In this document: positions 33,069 to 44,534 of the stretch, in pieces
How the letters are laid out: every line of letters starts with the position of its first letter
Position numbering within the stretch: position 1 is the first letter of the stretch
Origin: Nannobrachium achirus
Taxonomy: Eukaryota > Chordata > Actinopteri > Myctophiformes > Myctophidae
Assembly (NCBI GenBank): GCA_963921795.1
Contig: OY997643.1
Coordinates: 9,021,033 to 9,085,032 of the forward strand
Length of the DNA: 64,000 bases
Reading direction: 5' to 3'
Translations under genes and position numbers: made by a program
The notes under the pieces: generated by a model
The model's input: only the letters and a program-made list of their open reading frames with translations
What the model was told of the DNA's origin: nothing
Databases searched by the model: none

Positions 33069-34415
33069 CCCTTAAGTGCTGTTCGGGTCATTTTGACCCG
33101 TTTTACATTTTCATTTGGAAAAAAAAGGTAGAAGTTTAAATTGTTTCCACCTGAAACTCACTGGCCTTAAAGATTCTTCTGAGATGAACATGTAAAAAAA
33201 ATATTTTTGCACTACACCCATGCTACACCCCCCTCATATTTTTTGAACCTTAAGTGCTGTTCGGGTCATTTTGACCCGGAAGCACAGATGCACAGAAATA
33301 CACAGTATTATGCCAAAACAGAGACACACAGTCACCCCCACTTGTCACCCCCACTTCTAACACCCCCCTTCCGAAGCCCCATTCCGAACCCCCCCCCCTT
33401 TCCGCACCGCCCCCCCTCCCCACACCCCTGATGCACAGAAATGCAAGGAATCATGTACAAACACAGATACACAATCACCCCCTAACCCCTTCCACCCCTC
33501 CAACCCCCCTCACCTCGCCCTTACCCCCTCCCCTCCAAACCCTCCCCTCCAAACCCCCCAACCCAACCCCTCCAAACCCCCCCCCACCTCCCTCCCACCC
33601 CCCCCCCCCCCCGCCACCCCAGATGCACAGAAATAAAAGAAAGCATGTATACTAACACAGACACAGTCACCTCCTTCCCCCCTCCCCCCTCCTATCGCCC
33701 TCACCCCCCCACACCCTTCACCCCCTCTCCTCCTCACCCCTCCCCTCCTCACCCCCTCTCCTCCTCACCCCTCCCCTCCTCACCCCTCACCCCTCACTTA
33801 TCTGAAGTTTTCCTTGTGACTGTACTGTATCTTAGGGGAAATTTTACATTATTTTACATAAACATAAGGTGCTGTAAAGTAACACTGTATTTCAGGGGTG
33901 CTGTGGATGAAAATGTTGTTTACAGGGGTGCCCTGAGACCAAAGTGTTTGAAAACCTCTGTCCTAGTGTATACGTTCAAGTGTATATTCATATGTGACGT
34001 TCATGTGTGTTCACATGTGTGTTCAGCTCTATGTGAGAATGATGTCCTGTTGAACCACAAGTATTCAATTAATGGGCATGTTGTTCATAAAAATATTGTC
34101 TGATTTTCATTTTGTCCTATAAGCATGAGCAATATTGCCCAGTATTAAATAAAGTAGTTGTTTTACATGAATTTCAGCTAAATCATTAAAAACGCCTAGC
34201 TCTTTCAGTGTTTAATGTGATATAGCAAAGCAAGAATGCAAACATTTACCATATATATCATATGAATTGTTTGGTATTGAGTCAAAGTCAATGTATCATG
34301 ATGATTTGTTAAGTTAAAATTTATATTAGTGTTGTTTTTTTTAAACCAAATACCCCCCGGGTCAAAATGACCCGAACAGAACGAAGGTGTAGTGAATCTG
34401 AACAGAACTTAAGGG
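33069..34415. mobile_element. piggyBac-like element nested inside the second hAT
   Basis: Ends CCCTTAAGTGCTGTTC and GAACAGAACTTAAGGG. TTAA on the right flank, GTAA on the left (decayed). The relative at 27,640-27,665 shows the uninterrupted TACTTTAAGTACATTTGG site. CGGGTCATTTTGACCCG palindromes at both ends. No transposase. Confidence 0.75.
33285..33790 (+). repeat. Three-unit repeat with long C/T tracts
   Basis: GATGCACAGAAAT starts units at 33,288, 33,430 and 33,623, each followed by a CACA-rich part and then a pure C/T run. The last run extends to 33,790. G-rich on the other strand. Confidence 0.85.
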
Positions 34416-34567
34416 TTAAGTACATTTTGATACCAATACTTTTGTACTTTTACTCAAGTATATTTTGAATTTGAGGACTTTTACTTGCAACCGGAGTATT
34501 TCTAAATTGCAGTAGGCTATTGATACTTTTACTTAAGTAAAACATTTGAGTACTTTTTCCACCACTG

Positions 34568-35154
34568 GCCATATGTGTTGTGCACGCACGCACACACGCA
34601 CACAAACTCCTCCCTCCCGTTCGCGGAGTGAATGTGATCCTTTCTCAACATTAATGTACTTTCTGACAGCTCAGCCTCTTGGGGAAAGAATAGCTTTTGG
34701 TTCCCTTAGCGCTTTATTTTGGTTGTTGTCCTGAGCTCAGCAGAGCTCCGTTTGAAGGCATTCGTTCGCACATTTGGATCTATTCAACAGGCTGCGTTTA
34801 GATGTAACTCCCGTTTAGCCCGGTGATGTTTTTGTGTTGTATAAACACTGTGTCGCGGGACTCCGGCGGCTCCACTATGCGGCAGCTGCTACTCTATGCT
34901 GCTACTACGAGCGTAAATGGAATCTACTACTGGTCATGTGAGCAGCTCAACCAACCACGCACTGCTGTTACCGTAATGACTGGAAAATCGCGCAGAGGAA
35001 AAAACGGTAAAAAGCAGTTAATGGACTGCTGTGGGCGCCGGGGCACCACGGCCACTGTGGCCGTTTGGGCATGTCATTTTTCGAGGGGCACACGGCCAAA
35101 GAGAGGGGCAACGACGGCCATGGCCGTCGTGGCCGCCGTGAATTTCCTGCCCTG
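34568..35154. other. Right interior of the first hAT
   Basis: A 172-codon frame at 34,823-35,341 crosses the hAT end and MITE end, so it is not a gene. Confidence 0.6.
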
Positions 35155-35394
35155 GTCTTATGGAAACGCCACTACAGACTTTCCCGCACATATACTCCTT
35201 CCTTGGTGTAGCCAGGGGCTTTTCGCACACGCACAGACAACGCACACGTGCGCACGCGTTGGTAGTAAGGGAAAGTTAGCTGAGGGGGAAATAAAAAATG
35301 GCCAATATGAGCGTATATTCTTTTCCCTCAATATTTTTTAAATAGCAAATATACAACCTCACAATATGTCGCAATGTGACACATTGCGAGCTTA

Positions 35395-35632
35395 GATAGA
35401 TACCTTTATTATCCCAAGGGGGAAAATCAGTTGCCCAGAGGCATCACAGATGTATAAGGTTATTTACAAAGTTACAGAGAAGTGTGCTTAGTAGTGATGC
35501 GCGGATAGGCTTTTGAAGTCATCCGAATCCATCCGCGCAAATTCATTATCCGCCCATTATCCAACCGCATTAATTATATCATCCAATTTATAAATCCGCA
35601 CCATCCTCATCCGCAACTTAAAAAGTATTATT
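35395..35632. repeat. Retroposon tail and hAT relics
   Basis: GATAGATACCTTTATTATCCC with AAGGGGGAAA resembles a fish LINE/SINE 3' end. GTGATGCGCGGATAGGC resembles a hAT end. Confidence 0.4.
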
Positions 35633-38600
35633 AGGGCCCGAGCACACACAGTGTGTGAGGACCCTATTGTATTTGCAAAGATTATTATTCCGCCGAATGA
35701 ATCGTGTTTTTGAGCCGCAAAACGTACTCCAAAAGTTGCGCAACTTTGCACACACATCACAAGTGGCGAAAAAATTCGTATTTAAAAAAAATCAAAAGGG
35801 GGCGTGGCCTAATGGCTCAATAGCGCCCCCTACAAAACTTCGTGCCTCAAGCCCCACCATACGGTTTCACCTACACGTACGAAAATCGTTACACACCTGT
35901 ATCATGTCCGGACTCACAAAAAAGTCTCTTGGCGCCACTTCCGAAACCAAACAGGAAGTCAGCCATTTTGACTAATTAGTGGCGTTTTGGTGTATTTTTG
36001 GCCGTTTTCATGTGTCGCACTTTAACGAACTCCTCCTAGGGGGTTAATCGGATCAACTTCAAGTTCGCTCGGCATACTCAAGACAACTTAACGATGAAAT
36101 GTTGTGCGAATCGTGAGTTTTCATAAAACGGCGTGCCCGTGGCGAAGGGTCAAACTTCCTTCACCAAACAGGAAGTGTCACCTCTTCTGATTGGTCCATA
36201 CTTGATTGTTCCTTTTTTTGGCTGTTACTCATCAACCGTTTATCGTACAGAGTTGTGGCTGGTATCATATGACTTGACTAAGTGTCCTTCACCTTAATTG
36301 GTTTAACTAAGCCCCGCCCCCTCTTCTGATTGGCCGAAACTTGATTGTTCCTTTTTTGGCTGTTACTCATCAACCGTTTATCGTACAGAGTTGTGGCTGG
36401 TATCATATGACTTAACTGAGAGTCCTTCATCTTAATTGGTTTAACTTAGCCCTGCCCCCTCTTCTGATTGGTCGATTATTGATAGTTCCTATTTGCTATC
36501 TTTTCAATGGTTTGTACTAAGTGCAATAGTGTAACTGTGTCTAGGTGTAATAACTGTAATAGTGTAATAGCGCAAAAGTGTAATAGTGTAATAAGTGTAA
36601 TAGTGTAATAGTGTAATAGTTTAATAGTGTAATAAGTGTAATAGTGTAATAGCGCAATAAGTGTAATAGTGTAATATCTCAATAAGTGTAATAAGTGTAA
36701 TAGTGTACTAGTTTAATAAGTGTAATAGTGTAATAGTGTAATAAGTGTATTAGTTTAATAGTGTAATAGTGCAATAAGTGTAATAGTGTAATATCTCAAT
36801 AAGTGTAATAAGTGTAATAGTGTACTAGTTTAATAAGTGTAATAGTGTAATAAGTGTATTAGTGTAATAGCGCAATAAGTGTAATAGTGTAATAAGTGTA
36901 ATAGTGTAATAGTGTAATAAGTGTAATAGTGTAATAGCGCAATAAGTGTAATAGTGTAATAGCTCAATAAGTGTAATAGTGTAATAGTGTAATAAGTGTA
37001 ATAGTGTAACAGCACAATAAGTGTAATAGTGTAATAGTGTAACAGCACAATAAGTGTAGTGTAATAGTGTAATATGTGTATTAGTGTAATAGTGTAATAG
37101 CGCAATAAGTGTAATAGTGTAATAGCGCAATAAGTGTAATAGTTTAATAGTGTAATAAGTGTAATAGTGTAATAGTGTAATAAGTGTAATAGTGTAATAG
37201 CGCAATAAGTGTAATAGCGTAATAAGTGTAATAGTGTAATAGTGTAATAAGTGTGATAGTGTAATAAGTGTAATAGTGTAATAGCACAATAAGTGTAATA
37301 GTGTAATAAGTGTAATAGTGTAATAGCACAATAAGTGTAATAGTGTAATAGTGCAATAAGTGTAATAGTGTAATAGTGTAATAGTGTAATAGTGTAATAA
37401 GTGTAATAGTGTAATAGCGCAATAAGTGTAATAGTGTAATAGCTCAATAAGTGTAATAGTGTAATAAGTGTAATAGTGTAACAGCACAATAAGTGTAATA
37501 GTGTAATAGTGTAACAGCACAATAAGTGTAATAGTGTAATATGTGTATTAGTGTAATAGCGCAATAAGTGTAATAGTGTAATAGCGCAATAAGTGTAATA
37601 GTGTAATAGTGTAATAAGTGTAATAGTGTAATAGTGTAATAAGTGTAATAGTATAATAGCACAATAAGTGTAATAGTGTAATAAGTGTAATAGTGTAATA
37701 TCTCAATAAGTGTAATAAGTGTAATAGTGTACTAGTTTAATAAGTGTAATAGTGTAATAGTGTAATAAGTGTATTAGTTTAATAGTGTAATAGTGCAATA
37801 AGTGTAATAGTGTAATATCTCAATAAGTGTAATAAGTGTAATAGTGTACTAGTTTAATAAGTGTAATAGTGTAATAAGTGTATTAGTGTAATAGCGCAAT
37901 AAGTGTAATAGTGTAATAAGTGTAATAGTGTAATAGTGTAATAAGTGTAATAGTGTAATAGCGCAATAAGTGTAATAGTGTAATAGCTCAATAAGTGTAA
38001 TAGTGTAATAGTGTAATAAGTGTAATAGTGTAACAGCACAATAAGTGTAATAGTGTAATAGTGTAACAGCACAATAAGTGTAGTGTAATAGTGTAATATG
38101 TGTATTAGTGTAATAGTGTAATAGCGCAATAAGTGTAATAGTGTAATAGCGCAATAAGTGTAATAGTTTAATAGTGTAATAAGTGTAATAGTGTAATAGT
38201 GTAATAAGTGTAATAGTGTAATAGCGCAATAAGTGTAATAGCGTAATAAGTGTAATAGTGTAATAGTGTAATAGTGTAATAAGTGTGATAGTGTAATAAG
38301 TGTAATAGTGTAATAGCACAATAAGTGTAATAGTGTAATAAGTGTAATAGTGTAATAGCACAATAAGTGTAATAGTGTAATAGTGCAATAAGTGTAATAG
38401 TGTAATAGTGTAATAGTGTAATAGTGTAATAAGTGTAATAGTGTAATAGCGCAATAAGTGTAATAGTGTAATAGCTCAATAAGTGTAATAGTGTAATAAG
38501 TGTAATAGTGTAACAGCACAATAAGTGTAATAGTGTAATAGTGTAACAGCACAATAAGTGTAATAGTGTAATATGTGTATTAGTGTAATAGCGCAATAAG

Positions 38601-38963
38601 TGTAATAGTGTAATAGCGCAATAAGTGTAATAGTGTAATAGTGTAATAAGTGTAATAGTGTAATAGTGTAATAAGTGTAATAGTATAATAGCACAATAAG
38701 TGTAATAGTGTAATAAGTGTAATAGTGTAATAAGTGTAATAGTGTAATTGCACAATAAGTGTAATAGTGTAATAGTGCAATAAGTGTAATAGTGTAATAG
38801 TGTAATAGTGTAATAAGTGTAATAGTGTAATAGCGCAAAAACTGTAATAGTGAAATAAGTGTAATAGTGTAATAGGGCAATAAGTGTAATAGTGTAACCG
38901 CTGCCCCTTGTGACGTGGGTAGAGCTCCGAGGGCCCGGTCATCGCTGCTTGCAGCTTTAATTA
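35633..38963 (+). mobile_element. Hairpin-ended (Helentron-like) repeat GGGCCCGAGCAC
   Basis: Starts AGGGCCCGAGCAC after an ATT run. The 5' part has ATTATTATTCCGCC, and the 3' end is GAGGGCCCGGTCATCGCTGC TTGCAGC followed by TTTAATTATCATTATT. The terminal GCTGC-TT-GCAGC hairpin, lack of target duplication and microsatellite flanks suggest a Helentron/HINE-type element. No Rep/helicase present, so the class is inferred. Two 130-bp repeats with CTGATTGG(C/T)CG occur at 36,186-36,480. The interior is swollen by a satellite. Confidence 0.6.
36510..38895 (-). repeat. TGTAATAG-type satellite with 1,024-bp higher-order period
   Basis: Variants of AGTGTAATA with occasional GCGCAATA, GCACAATA, CTCAATA and ACTAG units. 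The marker TATCTCAATAAG occurs at 36,675, 36,792, 37,699 and 37,816; each pair is offset by 1,024 bp. The long minus-strand frames (LLHYYTITLI-type) are repeat artefacts. Confidence 0.93.
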
Positions 38964-39179
38964 TCATTATTATTATTACCCATTATAAGATGATGACAAC
39001 ATTTGTGATTCATTGAGTAAATCAGATTTACTTTGTACCCTACATTCACATTAATTCAACTCCATATAAGGGGAAACATAAGCAAATTCTTGCCATTATT
39101 CCCCCAGATATTATGATTATGAGGAAAACGTTGAAATAATAGACATTTTGGTTAGAACTGACTGGAAATAACTTTGTAC

Positions 39180-39185
<6 letters not shown>
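38964..39185. other. Unassigned AT-rich sequence
   Basis: Nothing recognised. Confidence 0.4.
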
Positions 39186-39221
<36 letters not shown>

Positions 39222-39222
39222 A
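39186..39222 (+). repeat. Poly-A tract
   Basis: About 33 A followed by GGAAAAGG-type A-rich sequence, possibly a retroposon tail. Confidence 0.7.
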
Positions 39223-39339
39223 AAAGGAAAAAGAAAAAGAAAGAAATTAGATGTCTAACTAAATTCAGAGTATTATCAAATTATTTCATGGCATACCCTG
39301 GACTGTCGTCACGGCACCCACTTTGAAACCCCCTGCAGT

Positions 39340-41265
39340 AGAATACTGTGGATGTACTGGTCGGCGCCTAGTGACCAATAGTAGAAGAATGTGGTTGTAC
39401 TAGTCAGCTCCTATAGTGACCAACAGTAGAAGACTGTGGTTGCGACCGTCAGCTTGCAGTTACTATCAAAACCTCCACCGGCTGTCTGTCACACTTTTGC
39501 CCTACTCATATCTCCACCACCGTTTTCCCTATTGATGCCAAACTTTGCACACACACTTGGCTGCCAAACCACAACCTCCAACCTCCATGGCCATATTTCA
39601 CATGGCCCTCTTCTAGCGCCACCATGAGGCAGATTCTTGCAAAAACACATTTTTGGACACTGCTCCTAGAAATTCTGCCCTAAAATCACGCAAAGCAGTA
39701 CACAGTATGTCTTGACTCATGTTATCAACATGGATCTGTCCCTTTTAGCGCCACCATCAGGGTGATTTTTTCAAAAACATTTTTGGACACTGCTTCTACA
39801 GATTTTGCACTAAAATTCTGCAAAGCGGTACACAGTAGGCTATCTCTACAGTCATGTCATCAACATGCATCTGCTCCATCTAGCGCCACCATAAGGCCGA
39901 TTTTTGCAAAACAAATTTTTGGACACTACTCCTACAGATTCTGCCCTAAAGTCATGCAAAGCGGTACACAGTATCTCTAAAGTCATGTCATCAACATTGA
40001 TCTGTCCCATTTCCCATATTCCCTCCTGATTGGCTACCATTGCATTCTAAAGTTTGTGTATGCGACCTGGCGGTCGCTTATCTCCCGATTTAGGGAGTCT
40101 TACTGGTTCTACTGGTCAGCTCCTATAGTGACCAACAGTAGAAGACTGGTTGTAGAGTAGAAAGAGTAGAAAACCATGGTTGTACTGATCAGCTCCCAGT
40201 ACAACAGCAGAAATATGTGGTTGTACTGGTCATATCCCTGTTACTAACAGTAGAACACTGTGGTTGATCAGCTCCCAGTACAACAGTAGAAGACTGTGGT
40301 TGCACTGTGTATTTCACAGCATTTTACATATATTTTTAATTGTATGTGGAAGATAAAGGTTGATTGATTGAAGACAGTGGTTGCACTGGTCATCTCCCAG
40401 TGGCTAACAGCAGTAGACTGTGGTTGTACAGGTCAGCTCCCAGTACAACAGTAGTAGACCGTGGTTGTACTGATCAGATCTCAGTGACTAACTGTAGAAG
40501 ACTGTGGTTGTACATGTCAGCTCCCAGTGCAACAGTAGATTTCACTGCATTCTAGAAATACTACTTTTAAAAAAATGGAATGTGACGAATAGAGTTTGAT
40601 TGATTGAAGACAGTGGTTGTACTGTTCCCAGTGACCAACAGTAGTAGATTGTGGTTGTACTGGTCAGCTCCCAGTGGTTAACATTAGAAGACTGTGGTTG
40701 TACTGGTTAGCTCCCAGTTGTTAACATTAGTAGACTGTGGTTGTACTGGTCAGCTCCCAGTGATCAACAGTAGTAGACTGTGGTTGTACTGGTCAGCCCC
40801 CAGTGATCAACAGTAGTTGACTGTGGTTGTACTGGTCAGCCACCAGTGATCAACAGTAGTAGACTGTGGTTGTACTGGTCAGCTCCCAGTGATCAATATT
40901 AGTAGACTGGTTGTACTGGTCACCTCCCAGTGATCAACAGTTAGTAGACTGTGGTTGTACTGGTCAGCTCCCAGTGGTTAACATTAGAAGACCTTGGTTG
41001 TACTGCAGCTCCCAGTGGTTAACATTAGAAGACTAAGGTTATACTGGTCAGCTCCCAGTGGTTAACATTAGTAGACTGTGGTTGTACTGGTCAGCTCCCA
41101 GTGGTTAACATTAGAAGACTGAGGTTGTACTGGTCAGCTCCCAGTGGTTAATATTAGAAGACTGAGGTTGTACTGGTCAGCTCCCAGTGGTTAATATTAG
41201 AAGACTGTGGTTGTACTGGTCAGCTCCCAGTGGCTAACAGTAGCAGGCTGGGGTCGTTCTGGTGT
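39340..41265 (+). repeat. 43-bp minisatellite (ACTGTGGTTGTACTGGTCAG)
   Basis: Clear 43-bp units at 40,600-41,260; degenerate on the left with TTGATTGATTGAAG inserts. Interrupted at 39,447-40,085 by another repeat. Confidence 0.9.
39447..40085 (+). repeat. Insertion of the CTCCACCGGCTGTC repeat
   Basis: Starts GCGACCGTCAGC and ends near CTGGCGGTCGC, so the ends are inverted. Blocks TAGCGCCACCAT and TTTTGGACACTGCT repeat three times inside. A second copy begins at 49,037. Confidence 0.65.
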
Positions 41266-41291
41266 GAATTTGGTGTGAGACCCATAGACCC

Positions 41292-41313
41292 AATGTCCTC
41301 ATATGAGGACATT
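41292..41313. repeat. 22-bp perfect palindrome
   Basis: AATGTCCTCA-TA-TGAGGACATT. A near-copy CCCATATGAGGACATC lies at 41,440. Confidence 0.85.
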
Positions 41314-41544
41314 GCTTTTTGAGAGAACTACTTATCGTAGAAAGCTGAAATTTTGTTTTTATAGTAATTGGGACCCTCTGATCCCAAATAGCAAAGAATA
41401 TTTATTTATGGAAAGATGAATCCACTGCCCCCATATGAGGACATCCTTTTTTGCAAAAACTACTTCCTGTGCAAAGACAATGTTTAGTTATTATACTTAT
41501 TAGGTCCTACTAATCCCAAATACCTAGGAGAAATAAAAAATGCA

Positions 41545-41865
41545 CACCAAAAAAAAGCTTGGGTCTCAGGAGGTTATACAGCTATATCTTCAGTTTGCAG
41601 CATGTTACTTAAGCCCCGCCCCCTCTAAAGCCCCGCCCCTATCTTCCTATTGGCTTAGCTTTAAACAGCTATATCTCCAGTTTGCAGCATGGTACCGTCT
41701 CGAAACTCGCTGTGTGCACTTACATGGCAAATAGGAATTATCTGTAATTGCTTAAGCCCCGCCCCCTCTGCATTCCTATTGGCTGGGCTTTAAACAGCCA
41801 TGTCTCCACTTCCCAAAACGTTACTGGTCTCAAACTCGGTGGGTGGTTCACAGTCCCAACAGCTA
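41545..41865 (+). repeat. Two to three imperfect copies of a GCCCCGCCCC-containing unit
   Basis: CAGCTATATCT-CAGTTTGCAGCATG occurs twice, AAGCCCCGCCCCCTC twice and TCCTATTGGCT twice. Confidence 0.75.
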
Positions 41866-41872
41866 ACCGCTA

Positions 41873-42640
41873 ATGCTAATGCTAATGCTAACAAAGGCTA
41901 ATGCTAACAAATGCTAATTCTAATGCTAACAAATGCTAATGCTAACACATGCTAATGCTAAAACATGCTAATGCTAACAAATGCTAATGCTAAAAAGGCT
42001 AATGCTAACAAATGCTAATGCTAACATGTGCTAATGCTAACATGTGCTAATGCTAACAAAAATACTAAAGCTAACAAATGCTAATGCTAACACATGCTAA
42101 TACTAACATATGCTAATGCTAAAAAGACTAATGCTAACAAATGCTAATGCTAACACGTGCCAATGCTAACAAAAATGCTAATGCTAACACATGCTAATAC
42201 TAACATATGCTAATGTTAACAAAAATGCTAATGCTAACAAATGCTAATGCTTACACATGCTAACAAATGCTAATGCTAACATATGCTAATGCTAACACAA
42301 ATGCTAATTTTAACACATGATAATGCTAACAAATGCTAATGCTAACAAATGCTAATGCTAAAACATGCTAATGTTAACAGATGCTAATGCTAACATATGC
42401 TAATGTTAACAAAAATGCTAATGCCAACACATGCAAATGCTAACACATGCTAATGGTAACACATGCTAATGCTAACACATGCCAATGCTAACATATGCTA
42501 ATGCTAACAAATGCTAATGCTAACAAATGCTAATGTTAATGCTAATAAAAATGTTAATGTTAAAGCTAATGATAAAAATGCTGATGTAAAAAAAATGAAT
42601 AATGATGTTAATGTTAATGCAAAATGCTAATGCTAACAAC
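41873..42640 (+). repeat. (GCTAAT/GCTAAC)n hexamer satellite
   Basis: Alternating AATGCTAATGCTAACA units over about 770 bp, degrading at the right end. Confidence 0.93.
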
Positions 42641-42775
42641 AACTGCTATACAAGGATGTTAATGCTAACACCAACTGCTATACAAGGGTGCACACACTTA
42701 AAATTTCTTAGAAATTGTCTTTTATAGTTATATAATTTTTACACCACTAATAATAAAACAAATCTCTCCTTCTAG

Positions 42776-43122
42776 GTGCTTCTGCAACTCTGCAACATCC
42801 AACCCATGGAGAGGCAAAGAAGAAGCTGAGGTCTGTGAGGGAACAGTTCATTCTGGGAATCTCAGAGCCTACCCTGCATTCACTCCTGGACAAACTTCTG
42901 GATAAGGGTGTCATCTCTGATGATGAAATGGAAGCAGCCATGGGGAAATTTCTCAGAGCAGACAAAGCGCGCTACGTTATCGACACGGTGTGGAGAAAGG
43001 GAGACCAGGCCAGTTCACAAATGATCGACATGATCGATCAGCTGGATCCTAACCTAACCTCAGTGATCTGCTGCAGAGCTGAAGCTGCCACTACACAAAA
43101 CAACAAATTAAGTGTGAAGTAA
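42776..43122 (+). CDS. Terminal exon coding for a CARD domain
   Basis: The exon follows a strong acceptor (CTCTCCTTCTAG) with phase 1 and gives 114 residues to a TAA. The segment VREQFILGISEPTLHSLLDK, then GVISDDEMEAAMGK, DKARYVIDTVWRKG and MIDMIDQLDPNL, follows the six-helix pattern of caspase recruitment domains in fish NLR, caspase or adaptor proteins. CARDs bind other CARDs to build inflammasome or apoptosis complexes in the cytosol. A C-terminal CARD followed by a stop would fit an NLRP1-like or ASC-like protein, but no FIIND, NACHT or PYD exon is present, and everything upstream to 31 kb is repeat. Poly-A signals lie at 43,781 and 43,797. It may be a distant gene's last exon or an orphan. 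Confidence 0.75.
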
Positions 43123-43189
43123 AGCATTTGAATGATATGTAAGATGAAAATATTGTAAAAGCCAAACTATGTAACCTTCATGTCCTATC

Positions 43190-43272
43190 AGGGATTTGAA
43201 CCCAGGTCTCCTGCACAAGAGCAAATTATTATGATTGTTTTTTTTTACCACTGAGCCAATAGAGCTGCTTGC
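43190..43272 (-). repeat. tRNA-derived fragment
   Basis: Minus-strand B box-like GGGTTCAAATCCC and A box-like TGGCTCAGTGG, with an A-rich insert between. Not a functional tRNA. It lies in the CARD exon 3' UTR. Confidence 0.6.
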
Positions 43273-43780
43273 TCAGGGGAGTCCTCAGAGATACTCCTGT
43301 AAGGGTCCATTTGGAACCCCCACAGGTCCCTGGACCTCACTTTGAGAACCACTGCCCTACAATCTTAGAATCAGGAACACAGATCATTGTTCATGACAAT
43401 TCTCTTCATGGATTCTCTCTATTTGACACCATGATACTCAGGGATTTGTTTTTTATGTTTTGTAGATCTTTTATTCTTCAGTGGTTGTTTTATTTAAATA
43501 GTAAATGCTGCTGTGCAGTGTTGTGATGTTGTTGGTCTATAAAGCTTTGAATGGTTTAAATAGGACTTGTTTTGGACATGGGCTCCAGACAACCTCCTCC
43601 CAGATGAAGACATGATGCAGACAGAACCAATGGTTCTGTGTGTTGATGACAACGTTGATATTATGGACCGCTGGCTTTGTGAATTCAGTGAAGGTTTTAA
43701 CACCTGAGACTCGGTTGCATTCCACACTGTCTTATCGCCTTTTTCTTTCTCTCTTTGGTGTATAAGCTTATTCTAAATCA

Positions 43781-43802
43781 AATAAAAAACATTTACAATA
43801 AA
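43781..43802 (+). terminator. Polyadenylation signals for the CARD exon
   Basis: AATAAA at 43,781 and 43,797, about 660 bp after the stop. Confidence 0.5.
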
Positions 43803-44530
43803 GTTGTTGTAATGTTGTCTTTGCATATTTCAAGTGTTTAACGGTTAACAACATATTACATATTCTCATACCTTGGATTAATAAATCCATCAGCGGCCAT
43901 TTGTGGTGCCACAGAAAGAAAACCCATTCATTTTTTGATTGATAATAAATCATTGTAATCCTGGAACCAAGACATCCAGACACCTGATGAATCATGAACA
44001 CAAAACATTTGATTCTGTGTCAAAACATCATTTGAATATTAACCGAAAATAGCAGACCAGTGAGCTTGTAGATCTGCTATTTTTCTGCAGGTATTTTTTT
44101 TAAATGCAAGGTATTTGTGAAAAAACAAATGCTCTGTTAATTTATATTTTACCAGCCCAACTGTTGAATAGAAGCCAATATTTCCTGAAAAGCAGTTTTA
44201 TTTAGAACGTATTTCATGTTGTATTATTTTAATTAAGGCTTTCTCTCTTTATAGTTGCTGGGCTGATTGAATGACATGTGTAACCCAGCTGATAATGTAA
44301 AGAGACCCTTTACTATTTAACACATGCTGTGAGGAGGATGATAGCTTAATTCAAAGTAATACTAATCTACAATATGACACTATAAACACAAATCAGCCCA
44401 AATGTATTTCACGTTTTCTATACTCAATACCAATAGCTGGCATGAAAAGAACTTGGAGCCAATCCTTTTCACCTGAAAAAGTTGAACAGAGCCGACAGCT
44501 CCCTCTTCTGGCGGTATTAGAGATCATCAT
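43803..44530. other. Unassigned sequence
   Basis: Only the dispersed motif GAGCTTGTAGATCTGCTATT at 44,062 recognised. Confidence 0.5.
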
Positions 44531-44534
44531 TATA

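Larger units (their letters stand above)
32716..34567. mobile_element. Second hAT element (CAGTGGTG ends) nested inside the first
   Basis: Ends CAGTGGTGTAAAGTAACT and GTACTTTTTCCACCACTG. Flanks GCCATGTG and GCCATATG differ at one position, a near-exact 8-bp duplication. TACTTAAGTA-rich ends are typical of this fish family; relatives at 27,436, 54,550 and 61,690. Confidence 0.85.
32489..35154. mobile_element. hAT-like element with exact 8-bp target duplication
   Basis: GTCTTATG occurs at 32,481-32,488 and 35,155-35,162, directly flanking CAGGCCTGGAATTTC and GAATTTCCTGCCCTG. An 8-bp duplication with CAG ends is the hAT signature. No transposase; interior filled by another element. Inner ends are GGCC-rich. 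Confidence 0.88.
32320..35170. mobile_element. Outermost MITE of the nest
   Basis: CCGTTTCCATTCACATTTGCGCA on the left (32,320-32,342) and ATGGAAACGCC on the right (35,160-35,170) are inverted, with TTTGCGCAT-type subterminal motifs near both ends. Internal GTTTCCAT/GCGAAT repeats. No clear target duplication, so the boundary is tentative. Confidence 0.5.

Noticed and set aside
34823-35341. 172-codon plus-strand frame
   Set aside because: It crosses the end of the hAT and the MITE end, so it cannot predate the insertions, and has no recognisable motif.
36825-38552. Long minus-strand frames with LLHYYTITLI-type repeats
   Set aside because: They are open only because the short satellite unit lacks stop codons in several frames; there is no promoter, splice signal or non-repeat content.
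39340-42640. CRISPR-like array of spaced repeats
   Set aside because: The units are contiguous minisatellites with no unique spacers, in a eukaryotic genome.
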